A DNA stretch of 64,000 nucleotides from an uncultured Psychrosphaera sp. (GCF_947500655.1 NZ_CANMSK010000018.1:29057-93056); one strand, 5' to 3'; shown: positions 8,230 through 17,012, counted from the stretch's first letter. Translations and numbers: made by a program. The notes: generated from the sequence alone by a model not told the origin.

Positions 8230-9678
8230 CTATTTAGGAAATAAGTTTTGATACTCTTCCAATGCAAACTGATCTGTCATGCCACTGATATTGTCTTGGA
8301 TTAAACGACTGCGATAATAGAACTCATGCACTTTAAAGTCAGGCTTATCAGCTAAAGGCAACAAAGCTTGCTGATAAGCTTTTAAATGCTTTTTAGGTAA
8401 GCGTTTGTATAATCTAGCTTCAATCAAACCGCCCTTTTGTTCACCCGACACCATATCTTGAAACGCTTCTGTTTGCATCAAGAGTAACGGTTCGTAGGCA
8501 TCTAACAATCCAGTGATTATTCGATAACCTTGTAGCTCTTTAGTTTCCACTTCACTAGTGCTAAATATATGTGTAATCGCCACTTCTTTAAACGTGCTGA
8601 TCATGTCATGAAACAAGCTGCCATCTTCTAATAAAGCACGGTTTAAATCACCATCATAAACTTGTTGAATATTATCTATAAAGCTCGACGCTGCATGTTC
8701 AACTAAGGCATGTATTAATTGAACTCGTAACCAAACAAAAAATTCATGGGTTTTATTAATTGGTTCTTTATCTGCACGTGATAACGCGTAATCAACAGCT
8801 TGCTGAAAGCTTTTTCCTTTTAAAAATGCAGTGTCGGCTTGGTCGTCACTTAAACGCGTAAAGGTAGTTATTAAATGCTCAGCCAATTGTTTACAGTTTA
8901 ATAAGCCTTTTTCTACCCCATCCTCAATATCAGCCAAGCAATAACTTATATCATCAGCCGCTTCCATTAAATAAGCCAAAGGAAAGCGATGACCTGGCTT
9001 TATATCAAGCTCTTCAGATAAAAGTTCAATATCTTGTTTTTCAGAATAATAAAAACCGACTTTTTTCTTTAAATAAGAGAGAGGTTTGTCTTTGTCTGGA
9101 CGCATATCCAAACCACAGCGCGTGTATTTTAAAATGCTGGCCGCTTGAGAATAAGTAAGATTGAGTTTTAATAAATTAAAAATAATACGGAAGGCTTGGG
9201 CATTACCTTCAAAGCTTTTTAATTCTTGTTTGATTTGCAGAGACAGCATTTTATTGTCAGCTTGGCTAAACAATACATGTTTGTCTAAATGCTTATTAAA
9301 CCAATGGTTAATTGCCGCTTCACCAAAATGCCCAAAAGGCGGGTTGCCAATATCATGCATTAAACACGACATTTCCACCAAGCTTTCCATCTCTCTTTCT
9401 AAAGTCGATAAACCATAATTTTTAGCAGTTTCGCCCAACATTTTAAATATAGTACGGACAATATGACGGCCAGTTTGCTGCACTTCCAAAGAATGAGTTA
9501 AACGACTACGTACCGCAGAGTTGCGTTCTAAAGGAAATACTTGAGTCTTTTGTTGTAAACGCCTAATTGCTGCCGACTGAATAATACGACCGCGGTCACT
9601 TTCAAACTGATCAGACACATTAGCTTTAGGGTTATTGTTGTATCTGCGAGTGGCGTTTATTTTTTTAGAGAAATCCAT
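8230..9678 (-). CDS. dgt: Deoxyguanosinetriphosphate triphosphohydrolase-like protein
   Basis: A 482-residue HD-superfamily dNTP triphosphohydrolase that removes tripolyphosphate from dGTP or related dNTPs. The HD metal ligands are visible: His62 in RLTHSLEVQQ, His108-Asp109 in MHDIGNPPFGHFGE, and a downstream Asp in MEAADDISYCLADIEDG. The EGNAQAFRI motif typical of Dgt follows. Length is close to E. coli Dgt (505), so it belongs to the long Dgt class. It sits just upstream of the S10 peptidase gene on the same strand, with 125 bases between. The gene's own promoter region contains a palindromic insertion (9744-9977). Confidence 0.93.
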   Translation of the reverse strand: MDFSKKINATRRYNNNPKANVSDQFESDRGRIIQSAAIRRLQQKTQVFPLERNSAVRSRLTHSLEVQQTGRHIVRTIFKMLGETAKNYGLSTLEREMESLVEMSCLMHDIGNPPFGHFGEAAINHWFNKHLDKHVLFSQADNKMLSLQIKQELKSFEGNAQAFRIIFNLLKLNLTYSQAASILKYTRCGLDMRPDKDKPLSYLKKKVGFYYSEKQDIELLSEELDIKPGHRFPLAYLMEAADDISYCLADIEDGVEKGLLNCKQLAEHLITTFTRLSDDQADTAFLKGKSFQQAVDYALSRADKEPINKTHEFFVWLRVQLIHALVEHAASSFIDNIQQVYDGDLNRALLEDGSLFHDMISTFKEVAITHIFSTSEVETKELQGYRIITGLLDAYEPLLLMQTEAFQDMVSGEQKGGLIEARLYKRLPKKHLKAYQQALLPLADKPDFKVHEFYYRSRLIQDNISGMTDQFALEEYQNLFPK

Positions 9679-9743
9679 AGTTCAAACTGCAATTATTTGA
9701 TAGTAAATGCAGTCTACCCGCAAACCATGTGATTGAATAGTAG

Positions 9744-9977
9744 TTAACCTGAGTTCGGGATAAGCTAGCCTCTCAGTAACGCTATTTTTGCGCCTATCTA
9801 CGTTGTGTTTTCTAGTCATAGCCCGCTATGACGTACGAAACCCCGCCTTGCTATACACAAAACTTTAGTCACCGAGCTAGCGGTTAACTTAACAATTTAA
9901 TTAAATATTTCGTAACTATCTGTATTTATTTAATATCTGAACAGTCAGTCGACCATCTTATCCCGAACTCAGGTTAA
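9744..9977. mobile_element. MITE-like palindromic element
   Basis: TTAACCTGAGTTCGGGATAAG at 9744-9764 is repeated exactly, inverted, at 9957-9977, enclosing 192 bases with no open frame. Inside is a perfect GTCATAGC/GCTATGAC hairpin, and GCTAGC occurs inside both ends, so the whole unit can fold into a long nested hairpin. The terminal TTAA on each side may be a target duplication. It occupies the space between dgt and yigZ, where both promoters should be. Transposition by a trans-acting transposase is inference. Confidence 0.8.
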
Positions 9978-10122
9978 TTAAAAACTTGACCACAAAATTC
10001 AGCACGATATTCAGCTCAACAACAAGAGCAAGGAAAAAACCAAGTTCAAATCAAACAGCAAAACATGCGATAATCCCCCTCTTGTGATAAATAATGCAAT
10101 TTCATTTCAAATGGATCTTTAT

Positions 10123-10749
10123 ATGACCCGCTTCACTTTAGATAACGTGTGTAAAAACACCTTAGAGATCAAAAAGAGTCAGTTTATTACTTGGTTAATT
10201 CCTATTAGTGCTTCTCAAGGTGATCAACAAAAGCACAAGCAAGAAGTGAAAGATTATATTCAACAAGCAAAAAATGAATACCCAGACGCACGTCATCATT
10301 GTTGGGCTTATATTATGGGGGCAAATCCAAACTCAATGACTGCCGCTATGTCTGACGACGGAGAGCCGTCCGGCACTGCAGGCAAACCCATGTTAAATGT
10401 ACTGCAGCATAAACCTGTTGATAATATTTTAGCGATTGTTATTCGTTATTTTGGCGGTGTTAAATTGGGTGCAGGCGGCTTAGTAAGAGCGTATTCTCAA
10501 GCTGTAGAGCAGTGTTTTTCATTGGCTGAATTAGTGCCTGTAATTCCCAAGTCCACATTAACAGTTCAAATACCTTTTTCCGATGAACAGTGGCTTAGAC
10601 ATCACCTTGATAAGAACCAAGGTGAAGTATTAAACACAGAATATTCAGATTTAGTTACCGTTGAAATAATTTTGCCACAAATTAACTTTATAACTATTAA
10701 GGAAGCATTGGATAGCCGAAGTTTTATTTATAAAATCGCCGATGATTAA
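10123..10749 (+). CDS. yigZ: YigZ/IMPACT family protein
   Basis: A protein of about 208 residues of the YigZ/IMPACT (UPF0029) family. The signature DDGEPSGTAGKPML and the following IRYFGGVKLGAGGLVRAYS are intact, and a smaller C-terminal DUF1949-like domain follows. Bacterial members are conserved but their biochemical role is poorly defined; the fold is related to ribosomal and translation-factor domains. I use the ATG at 10123 (MTRFTLDN); in-frame ATG at 10111 and GTG at 10084 are alternatives without a clear ribosome-binding site. No operon partner is obvious. Confidence 0.9.
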   Translation: MTRFTLDNVCKNTLEIKKSQFITWLIPISASQGDQQKHKQEVKDYIQQAKNEYPDARHHCWAYIMGANPNSMTAAMSDDGEPSGTAGKPMLNVLQHKPVDNILAIVIRYFGGVKLGAGGLVRAYSQAVEQCFSLAELVPVIPKSTLTVQIPFSDEQWLRHHLDKNQGEVLNTEYSDLVTVEIILPQINFITIKEALDSRSFIYKIADD

Positions 10750-10828
10750 AATTAAATAATTTTTTTTGAAAAGTGATCTAAGATCATCCGGTCTCGTATA
10801 ATTAGTATTAAAATTAATTGGTTTATTT

Positions 10829-11848
10829 ATGAAGTATCTTAATTTATTGCCAGGTGAAGTTGCATTGCAAAATGCTCCGTATTACCAAATGAAAAATAAT
10901 CAGCAATGTATTCCGCAGCATTATTTAAAATATGATCATAATCTTGCTAGCGTAGAAAAGCTGGTAATAGATATAGAATATAGCAACCAATACCCTATTT
11001 TTGTGTCTGAAGACAATGGTGGCATTTACTTACAAGTTGGCATTATTGGTTACGACAATTACCGAGTACAAACTGAACAACCAAAGTCTAAAATTGTATA
11101 TGGCCGTAAATGGCGAGTAGAGCCACAGCTTCCTACCTCTGAAATTATTCAAACCGCATTATTGGCGGTAAAAGTTGCAAGAGAGCATGAAATAAGAGAA
11201 TTATTTAGAATGTCGGTTGAAGACAAGTCAACCACACCATTTAACAATCATCATGACTTACCTTTGTTAAGCCAAAATCACAGCTGTTTAACGGAGCAAA
11301 ATAAGAGCAACTCGTGGGCCGAGTTACAGCTATGCCTTGACGAAATATCTTACGACAAAGCAAACTTCTTTATACACAATATACATAGCCTTCAATCTGG
11401 CAGTCACATTATTGAACTTGAAGTATTACCCGCTGAAAATACAAAATTGCCTGAATTATTAACTGAGCAATATATTGTGTTAACTATTGAACAACATAAT
11501 AAAAATGAATTACTGTTTGAGTTAATGTCGCAACTTATCCATTTAAGTAACCGTCATGTAGAAGAAAACTTTAATTACGCAGGCGTTGCTCGTTTTAGCC
11601 GTAAACTTCAAGTTGAGCGAATTGCCGAGTTGTCTGTAAATACCCGTCAACTGCATAAAAACAATGCTTTGAATAACAACAGTGATTTAGATGAATTTAC
11701 TCAGCAATGGCAAAATGCCAATTACGAAACAGACTTAACTCGTGTACCAGAAGTTAAATCTGCAGCTTTAGCTGAAAAAATCAAAGCACGCTTAGCTCAT
11801 TTTCATCCACTTGAAGGTGTTCTTCCTACATTTAACGTGACTCCATAA
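10829..11848 (+). CDS. Conserved hypothetical protein, unknown function
   Basis: A 339-residue soluble protein that I do not recognise. It has no signal peptide, membrane segment or catalytic motif that I can name. The N-terminal part (to about residue 130) is mixed alpha/beta with several Tyr-rich strands, the middle (130-160) is low-complexity and polar, and the C-terminal third is charged and probably helical. Codon use resembles its neighbours, which argues for a resident gene. It lies between yigZ and an ion channel gene on the same strand, about 80 and 110 bases apart. Confidence 0.7.
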   Translation: MKYLNLLPGEVALQNAPYYQMKNNQQCIPQHYLKYDHNLASVEKLVIDIEYSNQYPIFVSEDNGGIYLQVGIIGYDNYRVQTEQPKSKIVYGRKWRVEPQLPTSEIIQTALLAVKVAREHEIRELFRMSVEDKSTTPFNNHHDLPLLSQNHSCLTEQNKSNSWAELQLCLDEISYDKANFFIHNIHSLQSGSHIIELEVLPAENTKLPELLTEQYIVLTIEQHNKNELLFELMSQLIHLSNRHVEENFNYAGVARFSRKLQVERIAELSVNTRQLHKNNALNNNSDLDEFTQQWQNANYETDLTRVPEVKSAALAEKIKARLAHFHPLEGVLPTFNVTP

Positions 11849-11956
11849 CACGCTAGGAAATAGGCCACATAAAAGCCTACAAATTCAACTATTTGTTTAT
11901 ACAGAATTTAATGTAAACTAGGCCTTTATTAAATTCTGTTTCAAATATAACAACCT

Positions 11957-12775
11957 ATGAAATTATCTAGCGCAACAAACCTCTTTGTTAAAATCCGTAG
12001 TAACAAATTATTCGAACTGTTTGTTATCTCAGTAATTATTGCCTCTGCATTATTAGTTGGTGTGAAAACCTACGACGTTTCATCGACGATGCACACTATC
12101 ACTAATTATTTAGACATTTTTATTACTGTATTTTTTATCTGTGAAATCTCTATTAGGTGGTTATCCGAAACTAAAAAGCTCAACTTCTTTAAAGATTTCT
12201 GGAATGTGTTCGACACCATTATCGTCATCGTCAGTATTATTCCAATTGAAAATAGTGACATGGCACTTATTGCACGTCTGGTTCGTGTATTCAGAGTATT
12301 AAGGATGATCTCCTTTATTCCAGAGCTGCGTATTTTATTAACCTCGTTAATTAAAGCCATGCCGCAACTTGGCTATGTCATGTTGTTAATGTTTATTATC
12401 TTTTATATGTATGCCGCCGTGGGCAGCACCTTATTTGAAGACATTAATCCGGATTTATGGGGCGATATCACTATTTCCTTATTAACACTTTTCAGAGTCA
12501 TGACTTTTGAAGATTGGACCGACGTTATGTATGAAACTATGGTTGTGTATCCAATGAGTTGGATATTTTACTTAACCTTTATCTTCTTCACCGCCTTCGC
12601 ATTTTTAAATATGGTTATTGGTATTGTGGTGAATGTAATGGAAGAAGAACACGCCAACGCCCGTGAAGAACATCAAAAAGAATTACAAGATGAAGTTGTT
12701 GCCGAACAAGACGAAAAGCTCAATAACATCTTGAATGAAATAAAAAAACTACAACAGCAAATCGCTGATAAATAA
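11957..12775 (+). CDS. One-domain voltage-gated cation channel (NaChBac/BacNav-like)
   Basis: A 272-residue six-transmembrane ion channel subunit that should form a tetramer in the inner membrane. S4 carries Arg at every third position (R107, R110, R113, R116). The pore helix and filter read T-F-E-D-W-T-D at residues 183-189, where classical bacterial Na+ channels have TLESW. After S6 a polar neck leads to a long C-terminal coiled coil (about 228-272) rich in Glu, Lys and Gln, as in NaChBac-type tetramerisation tails. The two extra acidic residues (D186, D189) recall engineered and natural Ca2+-permeable filters, so ion preference is uncertain. It is followed by a hairpin and appears monocistronic. 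Confidence 0.9.
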   Translation: MKLSSATNLFVKIRSNKLFELFVISVIIASALLVGVKTYDVSSTMHTITNYLDIFITVFFICEISIRWLSETKKLNFFKDFWNVFDTIIVIVSIIPIENSDMALIARLVRVFRVLRMISFIPELRILLTSLIKAMPQLGYVMLLMFIIFYMYAAVGSTLFEDINPDLWGDITISLLTLFRVMTFEDWTDVMYETMVVYPMSWIFYLTFIFFTAFAFLNMVIGIVVNVMEEEHANAREEHQKELQDEVVAEQDEKLNNILNEIKKLQQQIADK

Positions 12776-12798
12776 ATTCAAACAAACGGACTCCTAAT

Positions 12799-12830
12799 AC
12801 ACTCTTATGTGATTGACAACATAAGAGTGT
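12799..12830 (+). terminator. Perfect 12-bp hairpin after channel gene
   Basis: ACACTCTTATGT (12799-12810) and its exact complement (12819-12830) with an eight-base loop follow the channel stop by about 25 bases. There is no T-run, so intrinsic termination is uncertain. Confidence 0.5.
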
Positions 12831-12940
12831 AACTCCAATCTCTGCACTCCTCAGTTATTATCAACAGCCAGCACTATAGATCCGCCTTAGTTTTACTAAA
12901 TTCTCACTTACGAAAACTTGTTTATTATTTTCCACAAATC

Positions 12941-12980
12941 TTTACATATGATTTTTTGCATATACAATATATTGCATATT
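12941..12980 (+). promoter_or_regulatory. Candidate ars promoter with ArsR-type operator dyads
   Basis: TTTACA (12941-12946) and TACAAT (12963-12968) fit -35 and -10 boxes with a 16-bp spacer. Overlapping them are AT-rich dyads: CATATG-N7-CATATA style half-sites at 12945-12962, and ATACAATATATTGCATAT just downstream. The arrangement fits autorepression by the ArsR domain encoded next. This is inferred from sequence only. Confidence 0.45.
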
Positions 12981-13003
12981 AATGACATTAAGTATATTGC
13001 GCT

Positions 13004-13858
13004 ATGGTAGAAACAATAAAAAAACGAACGGTTCTGTTTTTATGCACGGGTAATTCTGCACGCTCACAAATGGCTGAAGCTTTATTAAAACACAAAGCCG
13101 GAGATCTGTTTGATGTTTATAGTGCCGGTACTCAACCTGACACCATTGACACTCGTACTATTGAAGCACTAAGAAAGTTTGGTTTAGACGCCGACTATTT
13201 AGTTTCTAAGCATATCAACACCTTTGCAGGACGAGCTTTTGATTACGTCATAACCTTATGCGACAAAGCCAATAATGAATGCAGAAGTTACCCTAATGCA
13301 GGTAAGCAACTAGCATGGGACTTCCCAGATCCTAAAACTCGTTCAGGTAACCATCCATTTTCCACAACATTAAGCGAGATTAATAATCGCATTTCGATGT
13401 TTCTACAGGTTGAGGTTAGTATTGAAGAGAGCAGTGCTAATGATCAGAGCGGCGCAGAAATTAAAGCTAAAAACAGCTCACTCAAGAACTCAACTGAACA
13501 ACTTACTGACTTTGACCCTATCGGTTTTTATAAAACGCTAACCGATGATATTCGGTTAAAAACCTTGATGTTAACGCATTATCACGGTGAACTTTGTGTT
13601 TGCGAATTGATGGAAGCGATGGACGTAAACAGTCAACCTAAGATATCTCGCAATCTTGCTCTATTAAAAAAGGCCCAAGTTCTCACCGACAGAAAACACG
13701 GTCAGTGGGTGTTTTATCGTATCAATCCAGAATTACCATTATGGGCTAAGTCTGTCATTGCACAGACCACAGAAAATAATATTCCACTGATAGAAACAAA
13801 ACTTCAACGCTTAGCTGACATGCAAAATAGACCTGACCGAGCAAGTTTCTGTAAGTAG
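13004..13858 (+). CDS. ArsC-type phosphatase/arsenate reductase fused to ArsR repressor
   Basis: A 284-residue two-domain protein. Residues 9-135 are a low-molecular-weight phosphatase/thioredoxin-type ArsC domain with the P-loop C14-TGNSA-R20 and the redox pair Cys86 and Cys93 (TLCDKANNEC). After a polar linker (138-168), residues 172-250 form an ArsR/SmtB winged helix with the As(III)-binding motif ELCVCEL (Cys198, Cys200) at the recognition end. It heads an operon with a phosphatase, GAPDH and ArsJ, so it probably senses arsenite and represses the operon. All ArsC catalytic Cys are kept, so the first domain may reduce arsenate and feed the sensor its ligand; that is inference. Confidence 0.9.
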   Translation: MVETIKKRTVLFLCTGNSARSQMAEALLKHKAGDLFDVYSAGTQPDTIDTRTIEALRKFGLDADYLVSKHINTFAGRAFDYVITLCDKANNECRSYPNAGKQLAWDFPDPKTRSGNHPFSTTLSEINNRISMFLQVEVSIEESSANDQSGAEIKAKNSSLKNSTEQLTDFDPIGFYKTLTDDIRLKTLMLTHYHGELCVCELMEAMDVNSQPKISRNLALLKKAQVLTDRKHGQWVFYRINPELPLWAKSVIAQTTENNIPLIETKLQRLADMQNRPDRASFCK

Positions 13859-13934
13859 TTATATTGAAGTAGCTATGTATAAGCAGCGATGCTACTTCAA
13901 AGTTTAATTTGCTTAACAACAAAAAGAGAATTTT

Positions 13935-14426
13935 ATGCAAACACACCCTTATGATGTTTTAACACTAGAAAACGGTGCAAAACTTATTTTCACTCCCTGC
14001 CCTGGTACAAAAGCTCAAGGGTTAGAAGAGTCGTTAGCCACGCTTAAACAAGCTGGCGTCAACATGTTACTGACCTTAATGTTTGATGAAGAAATGAAAA
14101 AAAACGACGTTCTTTCTTTACCAACAGAATGCGAAAAGCAAGGTATAACTTGGCTGCAATTACCGATTTTAGATGATGCTGCACCAAGCCAAGAATTTGA
14201 GTCTCAGTGGAATAAACACAAAACGAATATTCTTAAGGTCATTAATAAACAAGGGACGATTGCCGTTCACTGCAAAGGTGGCTCTGGCAGAACCGGATTA
14301 GTCATTGGCCTTATTCTTTTGGCGTTTGGTTACTCTGGTGAAAAGGTAATTGAAGAGGTGCAGAACATACGACCTAAAGCTTTACTTAATCCAGCACAAT
14401 TAAATTACTTTAACTCTTATTTATAA
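13935..14426 (+). CDS. Dual-specificity-type phosphatase in ars operon
   Basis: A 163-residue Cys-based phosphatase. The signature H112-C113-KGGSG-R119-T-G is a perfect HCX5R motif, and Asp80/Asp81 in LPILDDAAP fits the general-acid loop. It resembles the CDKN3/dual-specificity branch of the protein tyrosine phosphatase superfamily. It lies 76 bases after the arsC-arsR fusion and 24 bases before the GAPDH gene, so co-transcription is likely. Its substrate is unknown. Candidates consistent with context are phosphate or arseno-sugar intermediates or a protein partner, but nothing in the sequence decides this. Confidence 0.88.
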   Translation: MQTHPYDVLTLENGAKLIFTPCPGTKAQGLEESLATLKQAGVNMLLTLMFDEEMKKNDVLSLPTECEKQGITWLQLPILDDAAPSQEFESQWNKHKTNILKVINKQGTIAVHCKGGSGRTGLVIGLILLAFGYSGEKVIEEVQNIRPKALLNPAQLNYFNSYL

Positions 14427-14450
14427 CCGAATATTCGATAGGACAAACTA

Positions 14451-15458
14451 ATGACAATTAAAATAGGTATTAACGGTTTTGGCCGTATGGGTCGTTTATC
14501 AATGCGCGCTGCGTATGATTGGGATGATATTGAAATAGTACAAATTAACGATCCCGCAGGCGATGCTGCCACTTTAGCGCACTTAATGATGTTTGATTCT
14601 GTACACGGTAAATGGCATCACGAAGTGGATGCTGAGCACAACAGTCTTATAATAAATAGTCATGCTATTGCTTGTACTCAAAACACAGCAACTCAAGATA
14701 CTGATTGGTCGCAATGTGACGTGGTGATTGAAGCCTCAGGTAAAATTAAAACCAAAGCTTTACTACAAGGCTATTTAGATCAAGGCGTTAAACGTGTTGT
14801 GGTTACCGCACCAGTAAAAGAAGATGGCGTATTAAATATCGTCATGGGTGTTAATGACAATTTATACAATAAAGCTGAACACCCAATTGTTACAGCTGCA
14901 TCTTGTACTACAAACTGCCTAGCGCCTGTGGTTAAAGTTATTCATGAAAACCTTGGTATTAAACACGGTTCAATGACAACTATTCATGACATTACTAATA
15001 CGCAAACGATTATTGATGCACCACACAAAGACTTACGCCGCGCACGCTCTTGTGGCACAAGCTTAATCCCAACTACCACAGGTTCAGCCACTGCCATTAC
15101 TCATATATTCCCTGAGTTAAAAGGCAAATTAAATGGCCATGCTATTCGTGTTCCATTAACCAATGCGTCAATCACCGATTGTGTGTTTGAGCTGGAAAAA
15201 GCCACCACAGTAGAACAAGTAAACGCCTTGTTAAAAACCGCGTCTGAAGGTGAGTTAAAGGATATTTTAGGTTATGAAGAACGCCCGCTAGTTTCTATTG
15301 ATTATAAAACCGATCCTCGCTCAGGCATTATTGATGCGTTATCAACTATGGTGATAAATGACACTCAATTGAAATTATACGTTTGGTATGACAACGAATG
15401 GGGTTATGCAAATCGTACCGCAGAATTGGCAAGAATGGTTGGTTCTTTAGATAAATAG
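14451..15458 (+). CDS. ArsJ-associated glyceraldehyde-3-phosphate dehydrogenase
   Basis: A 335-residue GAPDH with an N-terminal NAD-binding motif (INGFGRMGR) and the catalytic SCTTNC (Cys152) followed by the conserved His in TTIHDITN. In the ArsJ pathway this enzyme uses arsenate in place of phosphate to make 1-arseno-3-phosphoglycerate, which ArsJ exports before it decomposes. The gene lies directly before arsJ (32-base gap). That linkage, rather than glycolytic neighbours, marks it as the arsenate-dedicated copy. A GGATAGGAC ribosome-binding region precedes the ATG. Confidence 0.93.
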   Translation: MTIKIGINGFGRMGRLSMRAAYDWDDIEIVQINDPAGDAATLAHLMMFDSVHGKWHHEVDAEHNSLIINSHAIACTQNTATQDTDWSQCDVVIEASGKIKTKALLQGYLDQGVKRVVVTAPVKEDGVLNIVMGVNDNLYNKAEHPIVTAASCTTNCLAPVVKVIHENLGIKHGSMTTIHDITNTQTIIDAPHKDLRRARSCGTSLIPTTTGSATAITHIFPELKGKLNGHAIRVPLTNASITDCVFELEKATTVEQVNALLKTASEGELKDILGYEERPLVSIDYKTDPRSGIIDALSTMVINDTQLKLYVWYDNEWGYANRTAELARMVGSLDK

Positions 15459-15490
15459 AGTTTTAGACAGATAAATAAAGAGTAACGACA

Positions 15491-16729
15491 ATGAGCCTAA
15501 ATTTCTTAACCAGTTTGCCTACGCAAATTAAACAATACTTAATTATCACAGGTAATTACTGGGCATTTACCTTAACCGACGGCGCACTGCGCATGTTGGT
15601 GGTGTTGTATTTCCATCAGTTGGGATACGACCCGCTCAGTATTGCCATGCTATTTTTGTTTTACGAAATATTTGGCGTAATTACCAACTTAGTTGGCGGC
15701 TGGTTAGGCGCTAAGTTAGGCCTCAACAAAACCATGAACATAGGGTTGGGATTGCAAATTATAGCTCTAGCTATGTTAACCGTTGATGCGACTTGGCTCA
15801 CTGTTATTTATGTTATGGCCGCTCAAGCATTGTCGGGTATTGCCAAAGACCTAAATAAAATGAGTGCAAAAAGCTCAATCAAGTTATTAGTACCAGAAGA
15901 CACACAAGGTAAATTATACAAATGGGTGGCTATTTTAACGGGCTCTAAAAATGCCCTTAAAGGCGTTGGTTTTTTCCTTGGTGGCTTGTTACTAACCTTG
16001 TTTGAATTCCGTGGTGCCGTGCTCATTATGATGAGCATGTTAATACTGGTTTGGTTGTTTAGTTTATTTACCCTTAAACAAGACTTAGGCAAAGCCAGCT
16101 ACAAACCTAAATTTAAAGACATCTTATCAAAAAGCAAACCCATCAATATATTATCCGCAGCTCGTTTGTTTTTATTTGGCGCAAGAGACGTTTGGTTTGT
16201 GGTCGCCCTTCCAGTTTATTTAGCGGTTACCTTTAATTGGGATCACTGGTGGGTTGGCGGATTTATGGCATGCTGGGTAATTGGTTACGGCATAGTGCAA
16301 TCTATTGCGCCTTCTATTACTAATAGAGGTGCTACTAGATCTGAAGATAGCAAAGCAAATACACCTGCAAAATTAGCATTCTTTTGGGCAAGTTTATTAG
16401 CTATATTACCGGCATTAATCGCACTGGCATTGCACTTTGAGTTTTATATTCAAACCTCATTAATAGTCGGCCTATTAATATTCGGCGCAGTGTTTGCGAT
16501 TAACTCGTCATTACATAGTTATTTAATTGTCAGCTTTGCCGACAAAGACGGCGTATCGTTAGACGTAGGCTTTTACTACATGGCAAACGCCATGGGCAGA
16601 TTAATTGGTACGGTATTGTCTGGCTGGGTTTATCAAAATTACGGCTTGGAAGCTTGTTTATGGATATCTTGTGGCTTTGTAATATTAGCGGCTTTATTGT
16701 CGTTGGGGTTGGAGAAAAAGCGGTTTTAA
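15491..16729 (+). CDS. arsJ: Organoarsenical efflux MFS transporter ArsJ
   Basis: A 412-residue major facilitator with about twelve hydrophobic segments. The start (NYWAFTLTDGALRMLVVLYF) and the LSGIAKDLNKMSAKS segment are typical of ArsJ. Known members export 1-arseno-3-phosphoglycerate formed by the partner GAPDH, giving arsenate resistance without arsenite efflux. The upstream gene is that GAPDH. No ArsB or Acr3 arsenite pump is encoded in the window, so this operon appears to rely on the organoarsenical route. The operon ends in a repeat-rich gap rather than a clear terminator. Confidence 0.93.
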   Translation: MSLNFLTSLPTQIKQYLIITGNYWAFTLTDGALRMLVVLYFHQLGYDPLSIAMLFLFYEIFGVITNLVGGWLGAKLGLNKTMNIGLGLQIIALAMLTVDATWLTVIYVMAAQALSGIAKDLNKMSAKSSIKLLVPEDTQGKLYKWVAILTGSKNALKGVGFFLGGLLLTLFEFRGAVLIMMSMLILVWLFSLFTLKQDLGKASYKPKFKDILSKSKPINILSAARLFLFGARDVWFVVALPVYLAVTFNWDHWWVGGFMACWVIGYGIVQSIAPSITNRGATRSEDSKANTPAKLAFFWASLLAILPALIALALHFEFYIQTSLIVGLLIFGAVFAINSSLHSYLIVSFADKDGVSLDVGFYYMANAMGRLIGTVLSGWVYQNYGLEACLWISCGFVILAALLSLGLEKKRF

Positions 16730-16786
16730 GCTGGAAGGTTTTAAGGCTGGAAAGCTAGAAGGTAAAAAGGCGGTGTAACGATGTTA

Positions 16787-16876
16787 GAGTTGCGAGTTAC
16801 GAGTTACGAGTTACGAGTTACGAGTTACGAGTTACGAGTTACGAGTTACGAGTTACGAGTTACGAGTTACGAGTTT
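16787..16876. repeat. Heptanucleotide tandem repeat (GAGTTAC)n
   Basis: Eleven perfect copies of GAGTTAC run from 16794 to 16870, with one variant copy (GAGTTGC) before and a partial variant (GAGTTT) after. It lies about 60 bases past the arsJ stop and codes for nothing evident. Copy number is likely to vary by slippage. Confidence 0.95.
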
Positions 16877-16906
16877 GAAATTCACATCATTTAGCAGGAA
16901 TTACAA

Positions 16907-16936
16907 GCTTTTGCTTTTGCTTTTGCTTTTGCTTTT
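16907..16936. repeat. Hexanucleotide tandem repeat (GCTTTT)5
   Basis: Five perfect GCTTTT units lie 30 bases beyond the heptanucleotide array. Two unrelated microsatellite arrays in one short gap suggest slippage-prone, unselected DNA. Confidence 0.9.
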
Positions 16937-16975
16937 TCTCCCGCTTCAAAGCATCTGTAGCAAATATAACTTTTC

Positions 16976-17012
16976 TCAAATCGAGCGGGCATGGATGCCC
17001 GATTGAGGAAAA
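16976..17012. repeat. Extragenic hairpin element with GCATGGATGC core
   Basis: GGGCATGGATGCCC forms a small palindrome inside TCGAGCGGGCATGGATGCCC, followed by AATGTTCAGGGACGAATG. A relative with the same layout (GCATGGATGC, then CATGGACGAAAG) is at 23926-23970, so this is a dispersed element of this genome. The rest of the 16730-17148 gap holds no gene that I can support. Confidence 0.5.

Noticed and set aside
12799..12830. Possible tRNA or small RNA at the 12-bp hairpin
   Set aside because: No cloverleaf, no TTCGA arm and no CCA; it is a single hairpin.
14451..15458. Housekeeping glycolytic gapA
   Set aside because: Direct linkage to arsJ and the ArsR fusion marks it as the arsenate-dedicated GAPDH; the glycolytic copy is probably elsewhere.
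16787..16876. Possible CRISPR array at the GAGTTAC repeats
   Set aside because: The repeats are contiguous 7-mers with no spacers and no cas genes are nearby.
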